From Acidobacteriota bacterium (lineage in GTDB: Bacteria > Acidobacteriota > Terriglobia > Terriglobales > Acidobacteriaceae), in assembly GCA_021779935.1 (NCBI GenBank), contig JAJXZT010000001.1, positions 62,001 to 126,000 of the forward strand: 64,000 bases of DNA, written 5' to 3'. Position 1 is the stretch's first letter. Each line of letters opens with the position of its first letter. The notes beneath the pieces are model-generated. The model searched no databases. It saw only the letters and a program-made list of their open reading frames with translations, and had not been told where the DNA came from. A program made the translations under genes and the position numbers. Shown here one piece after another: positions 1 through 9,275 of this stretch.

Positions 1-688
1 CGTTTGAGAGAGAGTGCTCTAGGCGTGAAATGTTCCGTCCGTAACGTATATGCAGTCGGTGAGCTATGTCACGTACTTGAGTGAGGAGGAATTAAAGTGC
101 CATAAGCGACTAATAGACAATGGGTTATTGATTTTCTAATATTTACCCGACACCACGGTCTATAAAATATGCATATCAATTAGAGGAAGTGCATATTCCG
201 CTGGCTTTACTGCTAGGTTTTCTATGTATATGCTACCGTACAATGTATGTAGTAACTATTTAGTAATAATAAGTGATATTTTTGCTTGCCTCCGAGGGGA
301 CATTCCTCGGTCGTCGCCACAGGAGACTCTTTCTCAACCGAATTTTCCTGCCTGGATCGCGGATCGAAATCCCGAAATTTCCCACCAACGCGGAAACCGG
401 CGTCGCGGCAAGCCGCTGTTCATCGGCAAGCGCATGGAGTCAGCGGAAGGCTTTCTCCAGCGACTTCAATTTTCCGCGCATGTGACGTTTCATGCTTAGG
501 ATGAACTGCTTACGACGGATCGCCCGTTCACCCCTCACACTTCCCTGTGACCAGCATCACTTCCCCCATGGAACATGCGGCCACAGAATGAATGTCATTG
601 ACCGCGTGGGGTGTTAGGTCCCCATGCACAGTTCATAGCATTCATGTTCTGGCTTTTTGTGTACCTGCCAGGAGGGAAAGAAGGATTC
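1..688. other. Leading stretch without a recognisable gene
   Basis: The first 300 bases are AT-rich with stop codons in all frames. From about 330 to 490 the sequence becomes GC-rich and gives several short overlapping open frames in the same direction, none with a convincing ribosome binding site or a recognisable protein. The last 150 bases should carry the promoter of the following kor operon, but I see no clean -35/-10 pair. It may be plain intergenic DNA or a decayed gene. Confidence 0.5.
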
Positions 689-940
689 ATGCCACGAGGT
701 TCAGTATCGATTGTGGTGGAACGATGCAAGGCTTGCGGATTCTGTGTAGAGTTTTGTCCGACCAAGGTCCTTGCACTGTCCTCCGCGTTCAATTCCAAGG
801 GATATCATCCGCCCCATGCTGTTGCGCCCGAGAAGTGCAGCGGTTGCGACCTGTGCGGAATGTACTGCCCCGACTTCGCCATCTACGGATATCGCAATGA
901 CAAGAATGCCCCGAAGGAGGACGAAGCCGATGCACGCTGA
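689..940 (+). CDS. korD: 2-oxoacid:acceptor oxidoreductase, delta subunit (2x[4Fe-4S] ferredoxin)
   Basis: An 83-residue ferredoxin-type subunit that passes electrons from the 2-oxoacid-oxidising core to soluble ferredoxin. Two cluster-binding motifs are visible: CKACGFCVEFCP near residues 13-24 and CSGCDLCGMYCP near residues 48-59. The start is placed at the ATG behind a purine-rich stretch (GGAGGGAAAGAAGG, 671-684); a longer reading from 611 adds 26 residues of hydrophobic, non-ferredoxin sequence. Its stop overlaps the start of the alpha-subunit gene, so the four genes are translationally coupled. The substrate (2-oxoglutarate or another 2-oxoacid) cannot be read from this subunit. Confidence 0.9.
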   Translation: MPRGSVSIVVERCKACGFCVEFCPTKVLALSSAFNSKGYHPPHAVAPEKCSGCDLCGMYCPDFAIYGYRNDKNAPKEDEADAR

Positions 941-2087
941 CCCGCAAGGAGTTCTCACCGGCGCTCACTTTCTCGACGGCGATCATGCTGCCTGTGAAGG
1001 TGCCATTGCCGCCGGTGCCCGCTTCGCCGCCGGATACCCAATTACGCCCTCGACGGAAGTCGTAGAGCGCTTTGCCATGCGCGCTCCCACTGTCGGTGGA
1101 ACTTTCATCCAGATGGAAGACGAGCTTGCCGCTTCCATCACCATCCAGGGAGCGGTCTGGGGCGGAGTAAAAGCCTTCACCGTGACCTCCGGACCTGGTT
1201 TCTCGCTCATGATGGAGCACATCGGTTACGCGGCCATGACGGAGACACCCTGCGTCTTCATCAATGTGCAGCGCGGTGGGCCTTCCACCGGACTTCCGAC
1301 GCTTCCGGCCCAGGCGGATATGATGCAGGTTCGCTGGGGCTCCCACGGCGACTATGAAATCATCGCTCTCTGCCCTAATTCTCCGCAGGAATGTTTCGAT
1401 CTGACCATTAAGGCTTTTAACTTTTCCGAGCAGTATCGTGTTCCCGTCTTTGTGATGTTGGATGAAGTCGTTGGTCACATGACGGAGAAGGTGATCATTC
1501 CTCCCGCCGAAGAGATTGAGATCGAGCCGCGTCACTTTACCAAGAAGGCCCCCAAGGATTTCCGGCTTTACGAGCCCGAAGCCAACCAGGTTCCTGACAT
1601 GGTCAAGGCCGGTGACGGCTACAACATCCACGTTACCGGACTGACACATGACCAACGCGGCTATCCCGACATGACTCCTCCCATGCAGGACGTCCTCGTC
1701 AAGCGCCTTCAGAGCAAGATCCTCGACAACGCCGACAAGATCTGCCTGTTTGAGAAAGAGAATGTGGAAGGCGCCGATGTTGTCGTGGTCTCTTACGGAA
1801 TCACCTCTCGCGTAGCACAGCGCGCCGTCGACCAGGCTCGTGAAAAGGGAGTCAAGGTTGGCAAGCTGCGTCTCATCACGGCGTGGCCATTCCCGGAGAG
1901 GGTCATCAGCGAAATCGCGCCCACCATCAAGGGCTTCGTCGTTCCTGAGCTCAATCTCGGGCAGATGGTTCGCGAAGTAGAGCGTTGCGCCGGCGGCAAG
2001 ACTCGCACCGTTCGTGTTTCGCATGCTGGCGGCACCGTCCACAACCCGGAGAGCATCCTCAACGCCATTCTGGAGGTGGCACGATGA
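930..2087 (+). CDS. korA: 2-oxoacid:acceptor oxidoreductase, alpha subunit
   Basis: A 385-residue alpha subunit of a ferredoxin-dependent 2-oxoacid (probably 2-oxoglutarate) oxidoreductase, which oxidatively decarboxylates a 2-oxoacid to the acyl-CoA. The pyrimidine-binding domain opens with the family motif GYPITPSTE near residue 35. A QMEDE motif follows, and a C-terminal transketolase-C-like domain (VVVVSYG, then ITAWPFPE) fills the last 120 residues. The start is the ATG at 930, which sits behind GGAGG and overlaps the end of korD; a longer reading from 771 would run through korD in another frame. It overlaps korB by ATGA. I see no extra N-terminal gamma domain, which agrees with a separate gamma gene downstream. 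Confidence 0.93.
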   Translation: MHADPQGVLTGAHFLDGDHAACEGAIAAGARFAAGYPITPSTEVVERFAMRAPTVGGTFIQMEDELAASITIQGAVWGGVKAFTVTSGPGFSLMMEHIGYAAMTETPCVFINVQRGGPSTGLPTLPAQADMMQVRWGSHGDYEIIALCPNSPQECFDLTIKAFNFSEQYRVPVFVMLDEVVGHMTEKVIIPPAEEIEIEPRHFTKKAPKDFRLYEPEANQVPDMVKAGDGYNIHVTGLTHDQRGYPDMTPPMQDVLVKRLQSKILDNADKICLFEKENVEGADVVVVSYGITSRVAQRAVDQAREKGVKVGKLRLITAWPFPERVISEIAPTIKGFVVPELNLGQMVREVERCAGGKTRTVRVSHAGGTVHNPESILNAILEVAR

Positions 2088-2998
2088 GTTCTGTCGCGAT
2101 CCCGCAAAATCCTGTAGAGCCGTTCCTGCGCTCGGAGCGCATGCCGCACATATGGTGTCCCGGCTGCGGCATCGGAACTACCGTTAACTGCTTCACCCGT
2201 GCGCTGCTCGATTCCAAGGCGGATCTCACCAAGCTTGCCATCGTCTCCGGAATCGGCTGCACTGGCCGTGTCGCCGGCTATACGAACCTCGATTCTTTCC
2301 ACACCACGCATGGACGTGCGATTCCTTTCGCCACCGGCCTTAAGCTGGCGAATCCAGAGCTGAACGTTGTCGTCTATTCCGGTGACGGCGATCTCTTTGC
2401 GATCGGCGGCAATCACCTGATCCATGCTGCTCGGCGCAACGTCAACCTCAAGGTCATCTGCGTAAACAACCTGATCTACGCCATGACTGGCGGGCAGACC
2501 GCGCCGACTACTCCCGGCGATGTCATCACCTCCACGGCGCCCTACGGCACGTATGACCCGGCCTTCAACCTGCCATACCTGGTGGAAGCCGCCGGAGCCG
2601 TCTACGTCGCACGCTGGACCACTTTCCACGTTCGCCAACTTGCCAAGTCCATGGCTGAAATGTTCCAGAAAAAAGGCTTCGGCTTCATCGAAGTTCTGTC
2701 TCCCTGCCCAACGCTTTACCAGCGTCGCAACAAGATGGGTGACGGGCTGGATGCGATGAAGTTCTACAAACAGGTCAGCAAGATTAAGCACGGGGCTCCC
2801 ACCAGCGAAGTTGCACTCTCCAAGTCTGGTGAGATTGTCGTCGGTAAGTTTGTCGACCGTGAGCGCCCCGAGTATATCGGGACCATGAATACGTACCTTG
2901 AGCAGCAACTTGGCGAGCGTTACGTCGAGCCCCACACCCTCAGTGACGACGGAGGTTGTTCGGGAGGAGAGTTGGAGGTTATCTCATGCAATCGTTAA
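2084..2998 (+). CDS. korB: 2-oxoacid:acceptor oxidoreductase, beta subunit (TPP-binding)
   Basis: A 304-residue thiamine-diphosphate-binding subunit. The WCPGCG motif near residue 24 begins the iron-sulfur/substrate region, and GDGDLFAIGGNH (about residues 103-114) with the following VNNLIYAMTGGQ is the Mg-TPP binding signature of the family. The start at ATG 2084 gives an ATGA overlap with korA and sits behind TGGAGGTGG; the longer frame from 1985 lies wholly inside korA. It ends 13 bases inside korC. Length fits KorB/VorB-type beta subunits. In aerobic heterotrophs such enzymes can stand in for 2-oxoglutarate dehydrogenase. Confidence 0.93.
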   Translation: MSSVAIPQNPVEPFLRSERMPHIWCPGCGIGTTVNCFTRALLDSKADLTKLAIVSGIGCTGRVAGYTNLDSFHTTHGRAIPFATGLKLANPELNVVVYSGDGDLFAIGGNHLIHAARRNVNLKVICVNNLIYAMTGGQTAPTTPGDVITSTAPYGTYDPAFNLPYLVEAAGAVYVARWTTFHVRQLAKSMAEMFQKKGFGFIEVLSPCPTLYQRRNKMGDGLDAMKFYKQVSKIKHGAPTSEVALSKSGEIVVGKFVDRERPEYIGTMNTYLEQQLGERYVEPHTLSDDGGCSGGELEVISCNR

Positions 2999-3585
2999 AT
3001 GAAATTCGCGTCGCGGGCTTTGGCGGCCAGGGTGTTATCCTCTCGGCCATTGTCATCGGCAAGGCGGCCTCCATCGTCGAAGGCAACTTCGCCACCATGA
3101 CACAGAACTTCGGTCCTGAGGCCCGTGGTGGAGCGTGCAGCGCGCAGGTAATCCTCTCCAATTCTCCAGTACTCTACCCATATGTTACGCATCCTGACGT
3201 GCTGGTAGTTATGTCCCAGGAAGCGTATCTCCGCTTTGCACCCGAGTTGAAACCAGGCGGAATCCTCCTGATCGAGCAAGACCTTGTGCGCATCAAGGGT
3301 CTTTCTCCCGCCGAGACGCGCGTGTACGGCATCCCCGCCACGCGAATTGCCGAGCAGATTGGGAAGCGAATGGTACTCAACGTTGTCATGACCGGATTTT
3401 TCGGAGCCATCACCGGGTTGATCAGCCGCGAAGCGCTTCGGAAAGCCGTCGAGGACTCGGTTCCCTCCAGCTTCCGCGAGCTCAACCTGAAGGCGTTTGA
3501 CAGTGGCTATGACTACGGGCTTCAGCATCTTGAGAGTGGAGCATTGGAAGCCAGTGAATTCGAGGAAGTTACGGTTCGCGAATAA
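2986..3585 (+). CDS. korC: 2-oxoacid:acceptor oxidoreductase, gamma subunit
   Basis: A 199-residue gamma subunit of the same complex. The family start EIRVAGFGGQGVI is seen at residues 5-17, and QNFGPEARGGACSAQV follows near residue 40, typical of the CoA-proximal gamma fold. The ATG at 2986 is preceded by GTTGGAGG and lies inside the end of korB, so the delta-alpha-beta-gamma order is one coupled transcription unit. A strong hairpin with a T-rich tail lies about 30 bases after the stop codon. Confidence 0.92.
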   Translation: MQSLNEIRVAGFGGQGVILSAIVIGKAASIVEGNFATMTQNFGPEARGGACSAQVILSNSPVLYPYVTHPDVLVVMSQEAYLRFAPELKPGGILLIEQDLVRIKGLSPAETRVYGIPATRIAEQIGKRMVLNVVMTGFFGAITGLISREALRKAVEDSVPSSFRELNLKAFDSGYDYGLQHLESGALEASEFEEVTVRE

Positions 3586-3614
3586 CCCTCGCAACAATCT
3601 TTGCTTTATTAATC

Positions 3615-3655
3615 ACCCTGTCCCAGTTCTGCTGGGACGGGGTTCTTTCTTTTGA
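3615..3655 (+). terminator. Rho-independent terminator after the kor operon
   Basis: An 11-bp stem (CCCTGTCCCAG pairing with CTGGGACGGGG, one G-U pair) is followed by TTCTTTCTTTT. It lies between korC and the convergent sensor kinase. Confidence 0.85.
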
Positions 3656-3689
3656 AATGCTTATTTGTGAACGAGCCAGCGCCAACTGA

Positions 3690-6600
3690 CTAAGCATCCT
3701 GCTGGGCATCCAATGGCATCATTCGAAGAATAGCGGCGATCAGATCTTCAGCGGCAAATGGCTTGGCAATACTTGGTAAATTATTTGCGGCAAGAAAACT
3801 GCGAAGGTCGCCTTCGCCGGATTGCGGTAATGTGAACAGAATTCGCCTCGCCATGTGTGGTTGATTTTCAACGATCCAGCGGTAAATATCAGGTGCCGAG
3901 GGCGTCCCGAAAAGCTTGCCGTCGATGACGATTGCCCCGAATTTTTCATCACTCAGCAACTGGATGGCATCGGTTCCATTACACGCCGACGCAGCATCGA
4001 CACGGGTTTGCTTGAGAGCCGAAATCTCGAATTCCAAAAGGACCTGCTCGTCTTCAATCACCAACACGCGACCGGAGCAATCCTTCTTTCCATTGGCCGG
4101 GCTGTTCCACTGAGTCCGCGATTCCGGCTGAGGCGCCAGGGGAAGCCGAATAGTGAACACCGCGCCGCCGTCGGGATGATTCGAGGCAACAATGTCTCCC
4201 CCATGTTCTTGAATGATGCCGTAACAGATAGAGAGCCCCAACCCTGTTCCCTTTCCGACCTTCTTGGTGGTATAGAACGGATCAAACACGCGGTTCGGCT
4301 CGCGGATGCCATTGCCCGAATCCTTGAATTCCGCAAACGCGTCGGTGTCGTCATTCCAGATTCTGATGCGTAGAGCGCCGCCGCGAGCATTCTCAAGCAT
4401 GGAGTCCACTGCGTTGTTCACAATATTGAGGAAAACCTGTTCGAGCTGATGTGCGTCGCCGAAAATCATTGGAACTTGCGTATCGCCATTACGCTCGACG
4501 GTGATGTTGTTGATCTTCAGGTCGTACTCACGAAGGACCAGCGTGTCGTTAACAATCCGGCAGAGGTCGACGGCCTGCTTGTGGGGCTTGCGCTGACGGG
4601 CAAAAGACAGCAGGTTCTGCACTACCCTGTGCGTACGCTGAGTCTGCCGGTAAAGCTTGGCGACGAAATCGCTGGCCCGCTCGCTGAGAGGTTCGGATTC
4701 CAGCAACTGTGCATATCCAAGGATCGCAGTGAGCGGATTGTTGAGTTCATGCGCAACACCGGCAATGAGCTGTCCAACAGCCGACATTTTCTCGCTCTGG
4801 AGGAGTTGTTCCTGCGTTTGCCGGAGGTTCTCATATGCACGGGACGTCTCTTCGTAGAGGCGCACCTTCTCAATTGTGCTGGCGAGTTGCCGGCCAATCG
4901 CACAGATCAGGTTCTCGTCTGTTTTGACGAACTCGCGTTCCAGCCGGCTGCTCACTCCGATAACGCCCAGCGGCCTGTCCTGCGACCACATCACGACCCA
5001 CATCCACGCGCGCAGTTTCTCCTCTTCCAACAATCGCCGCATGACCGGTGGAAGGCTGGGGCCGTGGACTTCGTTAACGATCTCGGTACGGGTGGCTAGA
5101 AGCCTCTCCCAAAAATCTTCCGGAATTTCCATTTCCAGAACGGACGGGCCGGCAGACGAAATAACTCCAAACGATGCACGGGGATGCAGCACCCGTGAAT
5201 TCGGTTCAGCAACCAGGATCGCCCCCATGTCCGCGGCGAACAGATCCACAACCTGGCGCAGTGTAACGTTGAGAATTTCGTCGAGATCAAACGATTGCGT
5301 TGCAACCACGGCGATCGCATTCAGCGCATAGAGTTCGTGATTGCGGCGTTGGATGTCTTCTTCGGCGCGTTTCTTTTCCGTGATGTCAACAAGAAACCCC
5401 TGATAGCGGTCAACACGACCGTCCTCGTGCCGGGTAGCAAAGCTGTTTTCCAGCAGGGTAATAGTAGTGCCGTCCTTCCGCCGCACGGTGACTTCGTGAT
5501 TCCGTACATATCCGTTGGCCCGCATCTCCCTCATGAACCGCGTCCGGTCCTCGGGATGCTTATAGAGTTGGGTCGCGATATCCATCGTGAGGACCTCGGC
5601 ACGGGAATCGTAGCCAAGCAGACGGACAAACGCGGCGTTGCAGTCCAACAGCCTTCCTTCTGGCGTCGAAACAAAAACTCCTTCCTGTGCCTCTTCAAAC
5701 AAGAGGCGATAACGTTCCTCGGCGGCCCGGCGATCCGTGGTGTCGGCAATGATGTGGACAGTACCGATGGTATTCCCGAGCTCCTCGGTATATGAGGACG
5801 TGGAGACCATGGAAAACCCGCCAAAGCATGCGTCGGGACCTTCCCCGCCTCCTTCCTGTGAGCGATGACAGTATGGGCATCCACCCCCGGCGTTCGGCAG
5901 AACGGCTGCGCAGGTTTTTCCGACAACCTCTGAATGCGGCCGGCCCAGCCGCTGAAGCAATGCACGATTGACATTGAGGACCCGCTGCTCGCAATCGTGC
6001 ACCAGGACAAGATCGTCGATGGAATCGAAGGTTCGAACCCATTGCCGCTGCGAACGGACAATCTGCTCAACCATGCCAAGGTTCTCGGCAGCCATTCCCA
6101 ACTGGTTTGCGGTGGTGGCGAGAAAGCGCATCTCGTCCGGTGTGTAGGAACGAGCCCGAGGCATTCCGAGACACAACATACCCAAGGCGGACGATTTCCC
6201 CGATACAGGAATCAGCAACAAGTGCTCAAAACCGGCTTCCGCAGCGTCGTTTGCATGCTCCGCTTCGAGCGTGGTAACCCTGACTTTGGCGGCAATCTTG
6301 TCGCGCATCAATCGGGCGCTGTAGGCAGTGGCGAGTGGAATTTCCTGGTATTTGCGGACGTACTCGTCCGGCATGTCGATATGCTGACTGAGAACCAGCG
6401 TATCCCCCTCCAGGGATCGAAACCAGGCAGCACGGGCCCCAAGCAGATTTTTAAGTTGGGTAAGCCCCGTCTTCATCATCGTTCCGTTGTCCTGCGCCTC
6501 GGCAATCGCCGTCGTCAGTGCGTTCACTACGGCCAGCCGCCGTACATTTGCCCGTGAATCATCAAGGACAAGGAACAACATCCCAAGTCCGAGGAGCACA

Positions 6601-7193
6601 ATAATCGCGGTATCGACCCCGGGAAGGCCCCAGTGGATGGTTCCAGGCGATTCGTCGAGGTGAAGGAGAAGCAACATCACCGTCAACATCCACGGCCCCA
6701 GCTCCCTTCGGCCACGGCTGAAGAGCGCCATGCGGACTGCCCCGATTGCGGCAATCACGTGGTAGACGGCGTGCATCGCGTACATGAAGCCCAAGGATGA
6801 GGGAAACCACAAAGTACGCAACAGCGAGATGTCGATGCCAACAGCGGAAAGAAGTCCAACCAGCAGCAAATATTTGCGCGAGTTCGAGTACAGCAGGACG
6901 GCGACTACAAAAAAAGTGACGGCAAGCAGGAAGGCGACGTAAGCAATCGCGTTTGCAAGGCGGGGATCACCTGTGAACGGCCCAGCCGCTAGAGCCTCAA
7001 GGGAAACAAAGTACAACAGCCAGCCTGCGATCCATATCAGAAGGTAACGTTCACGGAAAGTGCGATAGACGAGAATCGCCGCCGCCAGGAGCGCAAGCGT
7101 ACCCGCACCTTCGACCATCGACTCGGTCGGGAGAAATCTCAGCAACTGGAGCCAAAAAACTGCCGGGGACAAAATCATCAGGGTCCGAAACAC
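3690..7193 (-). CDS. Membrane hybrid sensor histidine kinase (7TM-GAF-PAS-PAS-GAF-HisKA-HATPase-REC)
   Basis: An 1167-residue hybrid histidine kinase. About the first 220 residues hold roughly seven hydrophobic helices. A GAF-like domain follows (about 235-380), then a PAS domain carrying clustered cysteines (CPYCH), a second PAS/PAC domain (S-box, about 490-610) and another GAF domain (about 625-785). A coiled coil leads to the HisKA H-box GVAHELNNPLTA (about 815). The ATPase part shows the N box and GKGTGLGLSI, and a C-terminal receiver domain has VLVIEDE and a central VID aspartate. The receiver ends with a KPF motif. It is divergent from an HD-GYP response regulator across about 120 bases, so the two may be partners. 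The signal is unknown; the CPYC pair could sense redox state or bind metal. Confidence 0.9.
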   Translation of the reverse strand: MFRTLMILSPAVFWLQLLRFLPTESMVEGAGTLALLAAAILVYRTFRERYLLIWIAGWLLYFVSLEALAAGPFTGDPRLANAIAYVAFLLAVTFFVVAVLLYSNSRKYLLLVGLLSAVGIDISLLRTLWFPSSLGFMYAMHAVYHVIAAIGAVRMALFSRGRRELGPWMLTVMLLLLHLDESPGTIHWGLPGVDTAIIVLLGLGMLFLVLDDSRANVRRLAVVNALTTAIAEAQDNGTMMKTGLTQLKNLLGARAAWFRSLEGDTLVLSQHIDMPDEYVRKYQEIPLATAYSARLMRDKIAAKVRVTTLEAEHANDAAEAGFEHLLLIPVSGKSSALGMLCLGMPRARSYTPDEMRFLATTANQLGMAAENLGMVEQIVRSQRQWVRTFDSIDDLVLVHDCEQRVLNVNRALLQRLGRPHSEVVGKTCAAVLPNAGGGCPYCHRSQEGGGEGPDACFGGFSMVSTSSYTEELGNTIGTVHIIADTTDRRAAEERYRLLFEEAQEGVFVSTPEGRLLDCNAAFVRLLGYDSRAEVLTMDIATQLYKHPEDRTRFMREMRANGYVRNHEVTVRRKDGTTITLLENSFATRHEDGRVDRYQGFLVDITEKKRAEEDIQRRNHELYALNAIAVVATQSFDLDEILNVTLRQVVDLFAADMGAILVAEPNSRVLHPRASFGVISSAGPSVLEMEIPEDFWERLLATRTEIVNEVHGPSLPPVMRRLLEEEKLRAWMWVVMWSQDRPLGVIGVSSRLEREFVKTDENLICAIGRQLASTIEKVRLYEETSRAYENLRQTQEQLLQSEKMSAVGQLIAGVAHELNNPLTAILGYAQLLESEPLSERASDFVAKLYRQTQRTHRVVQNLLSFARQRKPHKQAVDLCRIVNDTLVLREYDLKINNITVERNGDTQVPMIFGDAHQLEQVFLNIVNNAVDSMLENARGGALRIRIWNDDTDAFAEFKDSGNGIREPNRVFDPFYTTKKVGKGTGLGLSICYGIIQEHGGDIVASNHPDGGAVFTIRLPLAPQPESRTQWNSPANGKKDCSGRVLVIEDEQVLLEFEISALKQTRVDAASACNGTDAIQLLSDEKFGAIVIDGKLFGTPSAPDIYRWIVENQPHMARRILFTLPQSGEGDLRSFLAANNLPSIAKPFAAEDLIAAILRMMPLDAQQDA

Positions 7194-7315
7194 TCGAAGG
7201 TGCTGTATACCACAAATCGAAACAGATGCCAGTGAATTTCAATTCCTTTTCGCCAAACGAACACGCTCAAGCCGTGTACAATTGCGCCACAGACAGAGGA
7301 GTACTCCCTTAAGTC

Positions 7316-8440
7316 ATGTTGTCAGAACGCATCTTGGTGGTGGATGACGAAGAGCCGATCCGCGAGATCGTCTCTTCCATGTTGTGCAACGCAGGGTTCC
7401 ACTGCGAACAGGCCTGCTCTGGAGTCGACGCGCTTGCCATTCTTGATTCGGGCCAGAAGTTCGAGTTGATGCTATCAGACTTGATGATGCCTGAACTGGA
7501 TGGAATCGGCTTGCTGGAGCGCGCCAAGGAAAAGTTCCCTGACATGCCGGTCGTAATGGTTACGGCCGTTCATGACATCTCCGTAGCACTCGCCGCCATA
7601 CGCAATGGAGCTTACGATTACCTGCTCAAGCCCTTCGAACGTGAACAACTGGTCGCCATGGTGCGCCGGGCGCTCGAAAATCGCCGGCTGAAGCTGGAAA
7701 ACCGCGCATATCAGACAAATCTGGAATCGCTGGTAAGCGCGCGCACGGAGCAACTGCGCCAGGCGATGGGTGACCTCCGGCAGGCGATGTCCGATCTCGA
7801 ACGGTCTTACGACATCACTCTGGAAGCACTTGGCGACGCCCTCGATCTCAAGGACGCTGAGACGGAAGGTCACTCGAAGCGAGTCACCGCTTTCACCATT
7901 GCCATGGCTCGATCCATGGGGCTTACCGACGACAAGATACGCGTCATAGCGCGCGGGGCCTTCCTGCATGACATTGGCAAGATGGCGATTCCCGACGCAA
8001 TCCTGCGGAAACCCGGCGCCCTTACGGAAGAAGAAAAGGAATTGATGAAGGAGCACTGCTACCGCGGATACCAGATGCTCCGCAAAATTCCGTTCCTCGA
8101 AGAAGCCGCGGAGATTGTCTACGCACACCAGGAGCGCTATGACGGAACTGGCTATCCACGCGGATTGACAGGTGAAGAAATTCCGCTGGGAGCAAGGATT
8201 TTCTCCATCGCAGACGCTCTCGACGCGATTACATCCGACCGCCCATATCGTGCTGCCCAGAGTATTGATGCCGCGCGTGACGAGATATCGCAATGGTCTG
8301 GCCGCCAATTCGATCCCATGATCGTTGAAGTCTTTCTCGGCATGCCTCAGACCACGTGGCGCGATTTGCGGCGAGAGATTGATTCGCAGGTCTACCGGTT
8401 CTCGACCCCACCGAAATCAACCGGCAGAGCAAACGCCTGA
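7316..8440 (+). CDS. Response regulator with HD-GYP domain
   Basis: A 374-residue two-domain regulator. The receiver domain (residues 3-120) has the acidic pair VVDDEE, the phospho-acceptor in LSDLMMPELDG and a KPFE lysine. A coiled-coil linker (about 125-165) with repeated LRQAM..DL units joins it to an HD-GYP domain. That domain shows HDIGKMAIPD and HQERYDGTGYPRGL, the metal-binding and GYP signatures of c-di-GMP phosphodiesterases. The likely role is lowering c-di-GMP when phosphorylated. It is divergent from the large hybrid kinase, a probable partner by position. The start ATG has only a distant purine-rich site (AGAGGAG, about 7296). Confidence 0.9.
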   Translation: MLSERILVVDDEEPIREIVSSMLCNAGFHCEQACSGVDALAILDSGQKFELMLSDLMMPELDGIGLLERAKEKFPDMPVVMVTAVHDISVALAAIRNGAYDYLLKPFEREQLVAMVRRALENRRLKLENRAYQTNLESLVSARTEQLRQAMGDLRQAMSDLERSYDITLEALGDALDLKDAETEGHSKRVTAFTIAMARSMGLTDDKIRVIARGAFLHDIGKMAIPDAILRKPGALTEEEKELMKEHCYRGYQMLRKIPFLEEAAEIVYAHQERYDGTGYPRGLTGEEIPLGARIFSIADALDAITSDRPYRAAQSIDAARDEISQWSGRQFDPMIVEVFLGMPQTTWRDLRREIDSQVYRFSTPPKSTGRANA

Positions 8441-8500
8441 AGACACGTTCTCAGGCTTAAGGGATTTCGCGTCGCACTATCAAGAAGACTGGAGGGCTGA

Positions 8501-8785
8501 ATGGGTAATCCCATGCAGAATTCAGACGTACAAAAAGCGTTGGTCTCGCTCCCAGGCTGGGCTCAGAACGGGCCGGCGATCGAAAAACTCTACGAATTTC
8601 CCAACTTCGTGGATGCCATGGTCTTTGTGAACAAGGTAGCGGAACTCGCCGAGGAGGCGAACCACCACCCGGACATTAAGATCGTCTACAACAAAGTCAC
8701 GTTGCAGTTGCTCTCACATGATTCTGGCGGGGTCACGCAGCGCGATTTGCGAATGGCTGGACGGATCAACGAACTTGGCCGGTAG
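8501..8785 (+). CDS. phhB: 4a-hydroxytetrahydrobiopterin dehydratase (PCD/DCoH family)
   Basis: A 94-residue pterin-4a-carbinolamine dehydratase. The family pattern is clear: LPGW near residue 15, then EEANHHPDIKIVYNKV (about 45-60) with the catalytic His-His pair, a LLSHD histidine and TQRD. These enzymes recycle oxidised biopterin for aromatic amino-acid hydroxylases; in organisms without one they may act in molybdopterin or other pterin metabolism. GGAGG lies seven bases before the ATG. It follows the HD-GYP gene by 60 bases and may be co-transcribed; no hydroxylase is visible nearby. Confidence 0.9.
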   Translation: MGNPMQNSDVQKALVSLPGWAQNGPAIEKLYEFPNFVDAMVFVNKVAELAEEANHHPDIKIVYNKVTLQLLSHDSGGVTQRDLRMAGRINELGR

Positions 8786-8851
8786 GTTTTAAAGGCAGAT
8801 TTCGGATGCGGCGCCGGCAACAGGCGCGCCGCGTGTACGATTGAGCTCTGG

Positions 8852-9079
8852 CTAGCGTTGTACGGTCTTCACTTGCAGAGACTCCGACAAGTCGTTCAGC
8901 GCGTTTTGAATGCTTTGAATTTCCTGCTGTGCCGTCTCGTTCCACCCGGCAATCTGGTCTGGGGCTTCCTGCAACCGGGCAAAGATCCACCCGATCGCCT
9001 TGCGCCCTCGCTCGGATAACAACAGCGCTCCTACACTTCCCACTCCCAGGACTGTTAACGGCAGCGCCCATTTACGCAT
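8852..9079 (-). CDS. Small single-span membrane protein, YtxH-like
   Basis: A 75-residue protein with one N-terminal hydrophobic segment (about residues 5-22, LPLTVLGVGSVGALLL) directly followed by a basic SERGRKA stretch, then an amphipathic helix rich in Gln and Glu. The layout resembles small YtxH-type or gas-vesicle-like general-stress membrane proteins, but no diagnostic motif is present. Its start is preceded by AGGGAGAATTGCC, a reasonable ribosome binding site. It is convergent with the pterin dehydratase. Function unknown. Confidence 0.6.
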   Translation of the reverse strand: MRKWALPLTVLGVGSVGALLLSERGRKAIGWIFARLQEAPDQIAGWNETAQQEIQSIQNALNDLSESLQVKTVQR

Positions 9080-9275
9080 GGCAATTCTCCCTGAAATATC
9101 TCATAGCACCATTGGACGTTTGCACGAAGAGAAAGTTTCAATCTGTCCCATTTCTTTAGTAACAAATTCGATTCCACGGGAAATTCCATTTCCGGCGAAT
9201 TAAGCCCGCGGTATCTCCAGCGCTCGACCAAGAGTAATATGAACCCACGGTTCGTCAAGCCATGAGGAAACGAAG

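Noticed and set aside
224-504. Three overlapping plus-strand small open frames at the left edge
   Set aside because: Overlap in different frames in a GC-rich patch, no good ribosome binding site, no recognisable protein.
789-2042. Long minus-strand open frame opposite korA
   Set aside because: Antisense shadow of a well-supported gene; the translation has no domain signature.
1793-2935. Long minus-strand open frame across korA/korB
   Set aside because: Spans two intact coupled genes and has no family signature.
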